From Alphaproteobacteria bacterium (GTDB taxonomy: Bacteria; Pseudomonadota; Alphaproteobacteria; Caulobacterales; Parvularculaceae), in contig JAUHYK010000002.1 of assembly GCA_030426465.1 (NCBI GenBank), forward strand, positions 1 through 64,000: a stretch of DNA of 64,000 bases, read 5' to 3'. A program made the position numbers and the translations under genes. Of this stretch, positions 50,971 through 59,312 are shown one piece after another (position 1 is the first letter of the stretch; each line of letters starts with the position of its first letter). The notes below the pieces were generated by a model that was not told the DNA's origin, made no database searches, and saw only the letters and a list, made by a program, of their open reading frames with translations.

Positions 50971-51993
50971 TTATGCTTGCGGATCTGGATTGAAAACAAT
51001 GCGATCAATTACGCGTGCGCCGTCGATACGGGAGACATGGATAATTGTATCCACAATTGAATTAATGTAGCGAATAGTTTCATCGCGGCTCAATGGCAGC
51101 CCTGCCTGCATCGTCATCAATGACAATTGCTCAAGGGCGCCCTCAGGGCTGTCTGCATGCACCGTTGTAATCGAACCGGGATGGCCTGTGTTGATCGCGC
51201 GCAACCAGGCCGCCGCTTCTACGCCTCTGATTTCTCCCAGAATGATGCGGTCCGGCCGCATTCTCAGCGCAGCTTCCAGAAGATCAGTCATATTGATTCG
51301 CGCTTCGCCCATTTCACCCTTCACCGCGGAAAGACTTAGGCGGTTTGGCTGGCCAAGCCGTAATTCTGCGGCGTCTTCAACCGTGATTATCCGTTCCTGA
51401 TGGTCAATTTCACGCAAGAGCGCATTCATCAGACTGGTCTTGCCCGTGGAGGTGCCGCCAGAAACAAGCATCGTCTTTCGCGCCCGCACCGCACTGCGCA
51501 AAAACTCTTCAATCCGTCCCTCATCAAGAAGGCTTTTCAAACGCCGGTCCGTTTCTGTGATGCCTTGTGCACGCCCTATGGCGACTTGTGCGAAGTTCTT
51601 TGCGCCGCCGAAATCGGAAAGCGTCAGATCACTGGTGACGTGGCGGCGAATTGCGAGCGCCCAATATTCGCCAGCGGCGGGCGGTCCCGCAATCTGGATG
51701 CGCTCGCCAGAAGGCAGCGAGGCGGCAAGCAAGGGCTGTTCACGATTGATCGCCTGATGGCTGACGCGGGCGATCTGTACGGCAAGGCGCTGCAACAATA
51801 CCTCATTGACGCCCGGATCTTCAAAACGTTCGAAACCATTTGCATCCTGACGTTCAATCCACACTTCCCCAGGGCGGTTGACCATGATCTCGGTGACATT
51901 CGGGTCATCAAGCCAGCGCTCAAACGGCTTCAGAAAGGACTTGAGATAAACATCGCGCTCAGCCGGCGCGGGAATAGGCTCCACATTACTCAT
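50971..51993 (-). CDS. virB11: Type IV secretion ATPase VirB11
   Basis: A 340-residue hexameric traffic ATPase of the inner-membrane face. The Walker A motif GGTSTGKTS lies near residue 177, Asp box and Walker B in ALRMRPDRIILGEIRG, and the His box in NTGHPGSITTVHADSPEGAL. N-terminal domain (about 1-150) is the usual VirB11 fold. It overlaps virB10 by four bases (ATGA). It is the last gene of the operon. In conjugative and effector systems VirB11 works with VirB4 and VirD4; VirD4 is not in this window. Confidence 0.95.
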   Translation of the reverse strand: MSNVEPIPAPAERDVYLKSFLKPFERWLDDPNVTEIMVNRPGEVWIERQDANGFERFEDPGVNEVLLQRLAVQIARVSHQAINREQPLLAASLPSGERIQIAGPPAAGEYWALAIRRHVTSDLTLSDFGGAKNFAQVAIGRAQGITETDRRLKSLLDEGRIEEFLRSAVRARKTMLVSGGTSTGKTSLMNALLREIDHQERIITVEDAAELRLGQPNRLSLSAVKGEMGEARINMTDLLEAALRMRPDRIILGEIRGVEAAAWLRAINTGHPGSITTVHADSPEGALEQLSLMTMQAGLPLSRDETIRYINSIVDTIIHVSRIDGARVIDRIVFNPDPQA

Positions 51994-53120
51994 GGCCGCA
52001 ACCCTCCCGCTTCATCGAAAGTTGGGAAATACAGATCACGGGCGAGAAAGATACGGATCTCCGTTCCCTGCTTGACGGTGATAGTGGGCGGGATATTGAT
52101 CTGCTGCGATAACGCCTGCGCGGCGACCGCTTGTGCTTCGGACGTTGAACCGATGACAATGCTCGAATTGTTGTCATAGATAAGCGCGCTCGCGCCAACA
52201 TCGATCACTGACAACAAAATCGCCGAGCCAAATCGCTGGAAGAAATGGCGGTTGACCTTTCCGTCCAAGCCGGCGCGGCCAAGCGTATCGGTCGCTGGCG
52301 ACGCCAGTTCGATTGAAACGCCGTCAGGCGTCAAAAGCCGCGTCCAGATGACAAAGGCGCGCGATTCGCCCACCGCAAGCCCCGACCGGTATTGACCGAT
52401 CAACCGGCTTCCGCGTGGAATCAGAACAGACCGGTTATCGAGACTGCGAATGTTTTCTGAAACGATAGCACGGGCGAAACCCGGTAAGTCTGAATTGATC
52501 GCAGTTTCAAGAACACCTGAAACAATTGTACCCTGCGGCACGACGCGCGACATGTCTTCGATCATTGTTGCGCGGACGGTTTCCGGTCCTGCGGCGCCAA
52601 CGCGCTGAGCGAAAACGTCAGACGCGGTAAGACCGTTCACTGCATTGGCGACGGCCGCCGCCGGGTCGCCCGCCTCGCCGCCTCCAACAGTTCCGGCCCG
52701 GCTATTGTCGACCACCAGCGCAGGCGAGCGCAGATTGGCTTGACCGGGCTCCCCGTCATTGTTCCTTGCAACTGCTTGACGGACCGGCGCTCTCGCACTG
52801 ACGGCGGCGCGCTGTTCCGCGCGTCTCGCCTGCGCTTGCGCCTGCATGGCCTCACGCCGCGCCTGCTCCGCCTGCGATTGCGCGACATCCAGCTGCGCAC
52901 GCGTTTCCGCCATCATAGCATCAAGGGACGCGGTTTCGCGGCCCTTGCTCAACTGATTGAAGACAAACAGCCCCAGCATCAAAAGAACGGTGGCTCCGAG
53001 AAAGCCGGTCAGCCGATCGCCACTGCTTTCCGCAACACGCGGCATGGCATAGGCGTTCGCGGCGTCCAATGCGCTCTTAGGCATGTCGGATCGCGGGTCG
53101 CGCCCGCCCCTGGCCCACAT
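51990..53120 (-). CDS. virB10: Type IV secretion core-complex protein VirB10
   Basis: A 376-residue VirB10/TrbI protein. One membrane helix (LTGFLGATVLLMLGLFVFN) near residues 38-56 follows a short cytoplasmic tail. A Gln/Ala/Arg-rich coiled segment (about 75-110) spans the periplasm, then the C-terminal barrel domain from about 150 with VPQGTIVSGVLETAINSDLPG, IPRGSRLIGQYRSGL and LLSVIDVGASALIYD that includes the outer-membrane antenna. The start ATG shares its A with the virB9 stop (TGATG). It bridges both membranes in the core complex. Confidence 0.94.
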   Translation of the reverse strand: MWARGGRDPRSDMPKSALDAANAYAMPRVAESSGDRLTGFLGATVLLMLGLFVFNQLSKGRETASLDAMMAETRAQLDVAQSQAEQARREAMQAQAQARRAEQRAAVSARAPVRQAVARNNDGEPGQANLRSPALVVDNSRAGTVGGGEAGDPAAAVANAVNGLTASDVFAQRVGAAGPETVRATMIEDMSRVVPQGTIVSGVLETAINSDLPGFARAIVSENIRSLDNRSVLIPRGSRLIGQYRSGLAVGESRAFVIWTRLLTPDGVSIELASPATDTLGRAGLDGKVNRHFFQRFGSAILLSVIDVGASALIYDNNSSIVIGSTSEAQAVAAQALSQQINIPPTITVKQGTEIRIFLARDLYFPTFDEAGGLRP

Positions 53121-53950
53121 CAGCCCGCCTCCCCGTTCTCAGCATTGGCGTCATCACCGTCTCCGCCAAACACCCGGCCGAAGAAACCGCGTTTTTTCTC
53201 GCGCGCCTGCGGCGCCCGCGGCCCCGGATCAATCGGCGTGTAGCCGTCATTGTGAATGAGCGTTTCATAACCGCCATGCTTCAGGGAAAAGACGCGCGCC
53301 ACACGGTCGACGACGATAAAACCATCTTCGAAACCGTGATTGATGACGCTTTCCTTATCGTCCTCATCTACGAGAAAGATTGCAGGCGCCGGCATGCCTT
53401 CGGCCCAACGGAAATAGGTGGCGCGACCATCGTCAAACACGAGCGCAGGCAAAATTTCCCGGTCGCCTTCATAGGTATAGTTGCGATTGACGGCGCGCTC
53501 TTCCGGCGATGGCGGCGTAACGGCAAAACTCGCCTCTTGTGCCTGCAACGCTTCCTGCGCTTTCTGCTCCCCCGTATAGGCGAACCGCAAGACGAATACC
53601 ATCTCTCCCGGTTTCGCTTCAGAGGCCTGTTTGACGCGCAACTCGAAAATATAGTGACGCAAATTTGTCACCACCGTCATGTTGGTGGGTGGCGCTTCCG
53701 CGATGGGTTTGAGGATAATAACATCGCCGCGACGGTTAGGCGTCACCTGCCAGGCGACCGAATCGCCAATCGCCACATTTTCGATGGTTTCATCGTCATT
53801 AAACTCAATAACTGTCTGAAATCCCAGATGGCCGGTCAGCGCATAAACAGTATTCTCCGCATAGCTCCGCGTCTTTATGCGCGAATCCGCCTGCGCGGCC
53901 ATTGCCAGCGCGCACCAACATGTCACCAGCATGATGGAAAACCGTCTCAT
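53120..53950 (-). CDS. virB9: Type IV secretion core-complex protein VirB9
   Basis: A 276-residue VirB9/TrbG protein. Signal peptide (residues 1-22, AMAAQA). N-terminal domain with YALTGHLGFQTVIEFNDDETIENVAIGDS, and C-terminal domain with LVFDDGRATYFRWAEGMPAPAIFLVDE and NHGFEDGFIVVDRVARVFSLKHG, the pattern that contacts VirB7 and VirB10 in the outer-membrane ring. The last 30 residues are an Arg/Lys segment followed by a Gly/Asp-rich tail. The start overlaps the virB6 stop by four bases. No VirB7 lipoprotein gene is adjacent. Confidence 0.93.
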   Translation of the reverse strand: MRRFSIMLVTCWCALAMAAQADSRIKTRSYAENTVYALTGHLGFQTVIEFNDDETIENVAIGDSVAWQVTPNRRGDVIILKPIAEAPPTNMTVVTNLRHYIFELRVKQASEAKPGEMVFVLRFAYTGEQKAQEALQAQEASFAVTPPSPEERAVNRNYTYEGDREILPALVFDDGRATYFRWAEGMPAPAIFLVDEDDKESVINHGFEDGFIVVDRVARVFSLKHGGYETLIHNDGYTPIDPGPRAPQAREKKRGFFGRVFGGDGDDANAENGEAG

Positions 53951-55101
53951 GCGAACCGCCCCTTCATCTGGGCGCCGCCAAACCCGCGATAACGCTGACG
54001 CGTGCGCCGCCCCGAAAGGGTGGACGCCTTGGATGCTTCTACAGGCGCCGCTTCGATAACACTGCGTGTCCGCGACGCACTGCCGCTCCGCTCCACTGCA
54101 ACAACCATGTCGGCGACACGGGCGTTATCATTGGACGGCCTTACCGTCAGTGGCGCCTGTTCTGATTTACCTTGCGCAGAGGCTTGTTGCATCTGACCTG
54201 TGGGAAGGCGCCAACCGGAGGTTAGACGGCCGCACATCCGCAGAACCTGCGCCATGAGCAGTGCAAAAATAAACGCCGTCACCGCGAGTACGAACACGGG
54301 CTGCGGGTCTGCAAGCCCCGACGCGCGCATGTCTGCAATCTCAATCACCATCGGCTCGGCGAGTTGCATCAGCCCACCCGCCAGCGCTGTCGCGAAAGCC
54401 GCCACCAGCGCATATAGGGCAAGAGTTTTTAGCCAGCCCTCGAACAGGCCACGGGTTCCCGGGAAGAGCGCAGTCAAGATCAGGAGCGGCCCCACCGCCA
54501 GCAAAACCCCGAGAAGAATCTTTGCGATGATCAAAACACCTGCGGTTGAAAGCGCGAGCGTAATGGCGCTGAACCAGAGGAGATTAACCGCGCCCGCAGA
54601 CTTCGGCAGCGCCGACTCGGGCATTGCCTGGGGCGCCGTCGCGATGGCGCCCAATGCATCGGGCTGATTGATCGATGTCGCGTTCCACTCATTGGCGAGG
54701 CGGATCAGCTCTGTCAGCACTGCATCGAGACGCATGAAGACGCTTTCATGTCCGCCGCCCAGCATCATTGCAGCGATTTCATCCGCGCCCCCGTAAAAGA
54801 GATTGAGGAAAAGCGCCTGATAGGCGCCCCAGCGCGTTGCAAAAGCGAGCACCAGCCCGATCAAAAGAATTTTCGGCGCCAGGCCGGAAAGACTTAATCC
54901 ACCGCGCCCCATGATCAGCTGAAAGCCGTAAAAGCCTATATATAAAGTGAGCGCGCCGGTAAGCACGGGCTCCAGAAAACCGAACGGCCCAAAGAGGGTT
55001 GCGTAGGTCGTCTCCACATAAGACGCGATCTGGCAATCCACCTGGGTCAATAATGGCGCAATCATGCCTTCCGAGGGCGCTGTGCAGATGTCACCCGTCA
55101 T
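53947..55101 (-). CDS. virB6: Type IV secretion inner-membrane protein VirB6
   Basis: A 384-residue TrbL/VirB6 protein. Residues 1-45 have an N-terminal region with two Cys, then about six membrane helices to residue 285: LTGALTLYIGFYGFQLIMG, LAPKILLIGLVLAFATRW, and the pair around AKILLGVLLAVGPLLILTALF. The final 100 residues are a polar tail rich in Ser, Arg and Thr, probably cytoplasmic. The layout resembles chromosomal VirB6 proteins of Caulobacter and sphingomonads. It overlaps virB4 by four bases and virB9 by four bases, leaving no room for virB8. Confidence 0.9.
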   Translation of the reverse strand: MTGDICTAPSEGMIAPLLTQVDCQIASYVETTYATLFGPFGFLEPVLTGALTLYIGFYGFQLIMGRGGLSLSGLAPKILLIGLVLAFATRWGAYQALFLNLFYGGADEIAAMMLGGGHESVFMRLDAVLTELIRLANEWNATSINQPDALGAIATAPQAMPESALPKSAGAVNLLWFSAITLALSTAGVLIIAKILLGVLLAVGPLLILTALFPGTRGLFEGWLKTLALYALVAAFATALAGGLMQLAEPMVIEIADMRASGLADPQPVFVLAVTAFIFALLMAQVLRMCGRLTSGWRLPTGQMQQASAQGKSEQAPLTVRPSNDNARVADMVVAVERSGSASRTRSVIEAAPVEASKASTLSGRRTRQRYRGFGGAQMKGRFA

Positions 55102-57518
55102 TCCGCCGCCTCCCGATAGGTCTGTGGTTTAAGGCCAAACACTTGTGCATCGCGTCCGAGAAAACGCGGCAGCCAGGCGGCTGGGTCATCTCCATGCTCC
55201 CGGCGCAAGCGATCGACAAGACGCACGCTTGCCTCCCTGCCCGAGAGGATTTTGAGCACACCGGGCAAGTCAGAGAGATCAAGCCGCGCCACAACGGAAT
55301 GTCCTCCTTTTTTGATCAGAACACAGCGCGACTGCTCCGGCAGGGATTTGACAATGTCGAACTCATGGGCGGTCAGACCGAACCCGCTGCAATATTCCCG
55401 CTCCTGCGCCCGGGAATTAGGAAGGAAAAATTGCGCCGCTGTCTGTTCGGTGATGGTCGCCGAAATCTGGCTATCCAACGCATCGCGCGCGGACTGCGTC
55501 ACGAAGCCGACCACACCATTGCGTTTCCGGATTGTCTTCAACCAGTCCTTGAGGCGGCGTGTGAAGACCTCATCGTCCAGCGCTTTCCAGCCTTCATCGA
55601 TGACGATGGCTGTTCTGGTCCCGTCGAGGCGCTGTCCTATGCGATGAAAGAGATACATCATCGCCGGTCCGCGCAGGTCCGGCGCATCAAGAATATCGGT
55701 CATATCAAAACCGACGACAGGCGCATCGACACGCAACAGGTCGGCGGGATTATCAAACAGCCAGGCATATTCACCGCCGCTGTGCCATCTCGCCATCCGG
55801 GCGGCGAGCCCTCCCGAAACACTACGACTCGCACCGCTTAACAGTTCCACGAAATAGCGCAGACGCCGGAACGAAGGGTCCTGTTCAAAATTGCTGTCGA
55901 CAGCGTCGGCAATCAAACTGCGTTCCTCGGGAGTCAGTTCCAGTCCCGGCGCCGTGACGAGGCGGCCGACAAATGCGCGCAAAAACGCACGGTTCGCTGG
56001 CGTGTCTGCAATAGCAAGCGGATTAAGGCCTGATGGTTCGCCTTCTCGCAGAATGTCATAATGACCGCCAATCGCGCGCAGGAAAATCTCGGCGCCGCGA
56101 TCCTTGTCAAAGAAGATTATGCGCGAATCGAGTTTGCGCGTTTGCGCCAGCAGAAAGTTGAGAAAGACTGTCTTCCCCGAGCCGGACGGTCCGATCATCA
56201 GGAAATTGCCAAGATCACCTTCGTGAAAATCGAAATAATAAGGCGTTGAGGCGGTTGTTTCAAAAATCGTCACCGGTGCGCCCCAGAAATTGTCCTCGAC
56301 GGCGCCAATGGGAAAACCGTGCATGGAGCAGAGCCCGGCGAAATTCGCTGTCGAAATCATGGCGCGCCGTGCGATATAGTCTTCATTGCCCGGAAACTGC
56401 GCCCAGAAAGCCGGTTCAAGATTTAAATCTTCACGCACAGCAATCGCGCCAATATCTGCTAGCGCAGCCTGCGTTTGAGCGGCGGCGTTATCGAGCGCTT
56501 CCATGTCTTCAGCGCGAACCATCACCGTCATATGATGTTCACCGAAACCGGTCGCACCCGACGCAGCATCGTCCTTGGCGGCCTTAAGACCTCGTTTCAG
56601 CGTCACCGTGTCATCGTCGGCGGCGCGAAGGCGCCGCAAGGCAAGATCAATCCTCTCCTGCGCCGCCTGACGATCCGCAAAATGAAAACTTTCGGAGACA
56701 ACAAGTTCAAAAGGCAGGCGCAGGAGATTGTCGATCACGCCGGGCGTTGTGACCGACGGATAATCCTTGACAGAAAGAATAGCGGCGAGCGACGAGGTTT
56801 CCTGTCCTGCGCCTCGCTGTTCCAGCGCATCAGCGCCGAAAGATGTGCGCTTATAGGGAATATAATTTCCGCAATCGTCCGATGGCGCCAGCACAGGCTG
56901 CAAGTCGCCATTATAAAGAAGCGACAGAAAAGCAAGCGGCTCCGAATAAAGGCGCCCTTCTTCTTCGTGGCATTGCAATAAACGTGCACCGTAAGGCCCG
57001 AGCGAAGCCATGAGGCTCTCGCGCGCGCCGTTAAGGGCTTTCAGCGCCTGCGCCTCTTGCGCATCAGCTGTTGCTCGCCCGGCGGAAAGACGCGTCAACA
57101 GCCCGCGCTTGCCCGCTTTCGGTCTGTAAACCAGCGTCAGGAATAACTCGTTGACAAATAGTCTGCGTTCACCGAGACGCCCCTGCCACAAGCGATCAAT
57201 GCCGCCGCTCACAGGGTCGGGAAAGGCGCTTTCCAGCGACGGCGAGACGCGGCGGCGAACAATATGATGATGCAGGGTGAATTGATGATTGTTGATGGTG
57301 CGAAGCATCACATCACGCACGGCCTGGCGATGGTTCAGTTCTTCCGTGTCCGCCGTCTCAAAAGCAAGCCCCGTCACATGCAATGTCTGCATTAACCCGC
57401 CATCACGCAACAACAAGGATGCGCCATCCAGATGACGGCGATAGGGCAATCGCGCCCCCGCCTTCTCCTCCCTGCGCGCAAGGCGCGTGGCGGCGTTATG
57501 TTGCACGCGTTTTCCCAT
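55098..57518 (-). CDS. virB4: Type IV secretion ATPase VirB4
   Basis: An 806-residue VirB4 ATPase. The Walker A motif GPSGSGKTVFLN lies near residue 455, and Walker B is in RTAIVIDEGWKALDDEVF. The C-terminal half continues with KDWLKTIRKRNGVVGFVTQS, and the N-terminal 300 residues form the usual membrane-associated domain. It powers assembly and substrate transfer. The start lies nine bases after the virB3 stop. The N-terminal stretch HNAATRLARREEKAGARLPY is basic. Intact, full length. Confidence 0.95.
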   Translation of the reverse strand: MGKRVQHNAATRLARREEKAGARLPYRRHLDGASLLLRDGGLMQTLHVTGLAFETADTEELNHRQAVRDVMLRTINNHQFTLHHHIVRRRVSPSLESAFPDPVSGGIDRLWQGRLGERRLFVNELFLTLVYRPKAGKRGLLTRLSAGRATADAQEAQALKALNGARESLMASLGPYGARLLQCHEEEGRLYSEPLAFLSLLYNGDLQPVLAPSDDCGNYIPYKRTSFGADALEQRGAGQETSSLAAILSVKDYPSVTTPGVIDNLLRLPFELVVSESFHFADRQAAQERIDLALRRLRAADDDTVTLKRGLKAAKDDAASGATGFGEHHMTVMVRAEDMEALDNAAAQTQAALADIGAIAVREDLNLEPAFWAQFPGNEDYIARRAMISTANFAGLCSMHGFPIGAVEDNFWGAPVTIFETTASTPYYFDFHEGDLGNFLMIGPSGSGKTVFLNFLLAQTRKLDSRIIFFDKDRGAEIFLRAIGGHYDILREGEPSGLNPLAIADTPANRAFLRAFVGRLVTAPGLELTPEERSLIADAVDSNFEQDPSFRRLRYFVELLSGASRSVSGGLAARMARWHSGGEYAWLFDNPADLLRVDAPVVGFDMTDILDAPDLRGPAMMYLFHRIGQRLDGTRTAIVIDEGWKALDDEVFTRRLKDWLKTIRKRNGVVGFVTQSARDALDSQISATITEQTAAQFFLPNSRAQEREYCSGFGLTAHEFDIVKSLPEQSRCVLIKKGGHSVVARLDLSDLPGVLKILSGREASVRLVDRLRREHGDDPAAWLPRFLGRDAQVFGLKPQTYREAAE

Positions 57519-57527
57519 CCACGGGCC

Positions 57528-57812
57528 TCAAGGCGCGTAACTGTTGCAACGCCAGAAGGCGTGGTTGCGCACACGAGGACAGCGGCTCACTTTCGTGATC
57601 CACAAATCGAAAATCCGCGGGTCGTAAAGGCAAGCGAGATATCCGACGCCGTGGATCGCGAGCGCTGCGAGAAGCGACCAGCCCGACCGGGTGATCAGAA
57701 AAATTTCCGTCGTCGCGACGAGGTTAATCACAAAGAAACTGTAGGTGACGCCTGCGAACATTTGTGGCTGGGTCAGCGCACGAAAAACCGGCGCCGTCTG
57801 GAGCGTTTCCAT
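57528..57812 (-). CDS. virB3: Type IV secretion protein VirB3
   Basis: A 94-residue inner-membrane protein. VFRALTQPQMFAGVTYSFFVIN and LLAALAIHGVGYLACLYDPRIFDLW are the VirB3 hallmarks (two helices and the YDPRIFDLW tail). It starts three bases after the virB2 stop. VirB3 associates with VirB4, next in the operon. Confidence 0.92.
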   Translation of the reverse strand: METLQTAPVFRALTQPQMFAGVTYSFFVINLVATTEIFLITRSGWSLLAALAIHGVGYLACLYDPRIFDLWITKVSRCPRVRNHAFWRCNSYAP

Positions 57813-57815
57813 GGC

Positions 57816-58133
57816 TCACCCTCCCGCCGCCGCACGGATACCGGCGACAATCGACGTGGCGCCGAACAGGATGAAACACCCGACGACGACAGTAATGCCA
57901 TAACGCCAGTTAAGACGCCCTGTGAGCATCATGAAACCAACAGCAGCGACAGCAATCACCGCCGCTGTTGTCGCTACATTGCCGAGAAGACTTCCCTGCA
58001 ACCAGTCGAGTGCGGCGACAATCGGTCCCGAGCCTTGCGGGTCCGATACCGGCGCCTGCGCTTGCGCACTCGGAGATAACACAGCCAGGATGGCGGCGCT
58101 GAGCGTCAAGCCGGATTTAAAATGATGTCTCAT
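57816..58133 (-). CDS. virB2: Type IV secretion pilin VirB2/TrbC
   Basis: A 105-residue protein with a signal peptide (residues 1-26, SAQA) and two hydrophobic helices separated by a short loop with NWRYGI, the VirB2/TrbC pilin layout. The mature chain is about 80 residues. It is first in the operon, preceded by a perfect 9-base inverted repeat 20 bases from the ATG. A weak ribosome binding site, ACGGGGCG, is present. Confidence 0.9.
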   Translation of the reverse strand: MRHHFKSGLTLSAAILAVLSPSAQAQAPVSDPQGSGPIVAALDWLQGSLLGNVATTAAVIAVAAVGFMMLTGRLNWRYGITVVVGCFILFGATSIVAGIRAAAGG

Positions 58134-58153
58134 GCGCGCGCCCCGTAAACTTT

Positions 58154-58180
58154 ATACGGCATTTTATTCAGATGCCGTAT
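58154..58180. promoter_or_regulatory. 9-9-9 inverted repeat at the virB2 leader
   Basis: ATACGGCAT and ATGCCGTAT are perfect complements separated by nine bases, ending 20 bases before the virB2 ATG. It could be an operator or a leader hairpin blocking translation of the first virB gene. Confidence 0.7.
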
Positions 58181-58224
58181 CAATTTCCGGTATATTCAGT
58201 GCGCACTTAAAATCGATTTAAGCG

Positions 58225-58240
58225 GACAATTGCAATTGTC
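58225..58240. promoter_or_regulatory. 16-base perfect palindrome upstream of virB2
   Basis: GACAATTGCAATTGTC is completely self-complementary and lies about 92 bases before the virB2 ATG. The half-site ACAATT resembles operators of MarR/OhrR-type repressors (TACAATT, AATTGTA) with a two-base centre. A second, looser repeat, CTTAA-N7-TTAAG, is at 58206-58222. The regulator gene is not in view. Confidence 0.65.
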
Positions 58241-58406
58241 GGCCCGTGTGTGATGCGGCCTCGTCTTGCTGATATGTAATGAAACGCGCGTAGCCGACAA
58301 AAGACAGTTGGCGAAAAATTTGATTCGCCTTTTCCATAAAATTTAATCACGGATTGTGCGCTGTAGGAATTGACTCATACAGCGCAAATGCTGGAGGTCG
58401 CCGCCA

Positions 58407-59303
58407 TCATGAAGCCAGTGATGTGGAGGCGATTTCCGGGCCATATTCGTTTATCGTCGTGCGCCGCATATCGCGTTTGTATTTCTGATCTTCAAAAGCT
58501 GTCGCCCGGTGCAATGTGCAGCGATTGTCCCAGATCACAAGATCGCCATCCTCCCATTTATGGGCATAGATAAATTGTGGCTGGGCGGCGAAAGCATTGA
58601 GTTCGTCGATCAACGCGAGTCCCTCTTCCGCGTCCATATCGACAATGCTTGCCGCATGAGCGCCGATGACAAGAGTTTTACGGCCATTGGCCGATTTACG
58701 CACAATCGGATGTTGCGCGGCAGGCATGGCTTTCTTCATCTCCTCCGTGACGGTCGAGAAACCGCCGCGGGCGCGCGAATGCCAAAGGTTATGCTCAGCA
58801 ACAAGACCATCCAGTTTCTGTTTCGTCTCATCAGGCAACGCGTCATAAACCGCACGCGCATCGATAAACTGCGTATCCCCCCCTTCCGGCGGTACGACAT
58901 GCGCAAGCAACAACGACCATTTTGTCGGTAATGAGTTGAAAGAGCTGTCAGTATGAAAGAGCTCATTGCCTTTGGAATATTTGTGTCGTGTCGTATCTTT
59001 GACGACGATATTTCCTTCAGCGTCCAGATTAGAGGCGTCGTAAAGACCATAAGCAAGGCGCGGTTTAAATCCGCTCTTGATTTTAAGATCAGGCGGCAAC
59101 TCCAGCGGACCGAAAGCGCGACTGAACGCAATATGCTGGTCATCAGTGGCGCCGGAGCCGCGAAGACAGACGACGCCATATTCCGCCATCAAGTCTTCAA
59201 CACATGTCACCGTCTCTTCCGTCGGCGGGGCTGAAAGGTCGATGCCCGTCACAATGGCGGCGAATAGCGGATGAGCCTTCTCTACGTTGACGTCCATTTT
59301 CAT
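58407..59303 (-). CDS. TfdA-like Fe(II)/2-oxoglutarate dioxygenase
   Basis: A 298-residue member of the TauD/TfdA family. The iron-binding HxD is in NELFHTDSSFNSLP, the distal His in CTLHRATAF, and the 2-oxoglutarate Arg in KRDMRRTTI, so the site is complete. The sequence between (LLLAHVVPPEGGDTQFIDARAVYDALP) resembles TfdA, which cleaves 2,4-dichlorophenoxyacetate to a phenol and glyoxylate, rather than TauD. The start at ATG 59303 has AGGAAG, partly within the preceding stop, six bases upstream; GTG at 59309 is less likely. Downstream of a TauD-like gene on the same strand, spacing nine bases. Confidence 0.88.
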   Translation of the reverse strand: MKMDVNVEKAHPLFAAIVTGIDLSAPPTEETVTCVEDLMAEYGVVCLRGSGATDDQHIAFSRAFGPLELPPDLKIKSGFKPRLAYGLYDASNLDAEGNIVVKDTTRHKYSKGNELFHTDSSFNSLPTKWSLLLAHVVPPEGGDTQFIDARAVYDALPDETKQKLDGLVAEHNLWHSRARGGFSTVTEEMKKAMPAAQHPIVRKSANGRKTLVIGAHAASIVDMDAEEGLALIDELNAFAAQPQFIYAHKWEDGDLVIWDNRCTLHRATAFEDQKYKRDMRRTTINEYGPEIASTSLAS

Positions 59304-59312
59304 CCTCACTTC

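Noticed and set aside
50971-58133. Integrative conjugative element
   Set aside because: No relaxase, coupling protein, integrase, attachment site or direct repeat is seen near the virB operon.
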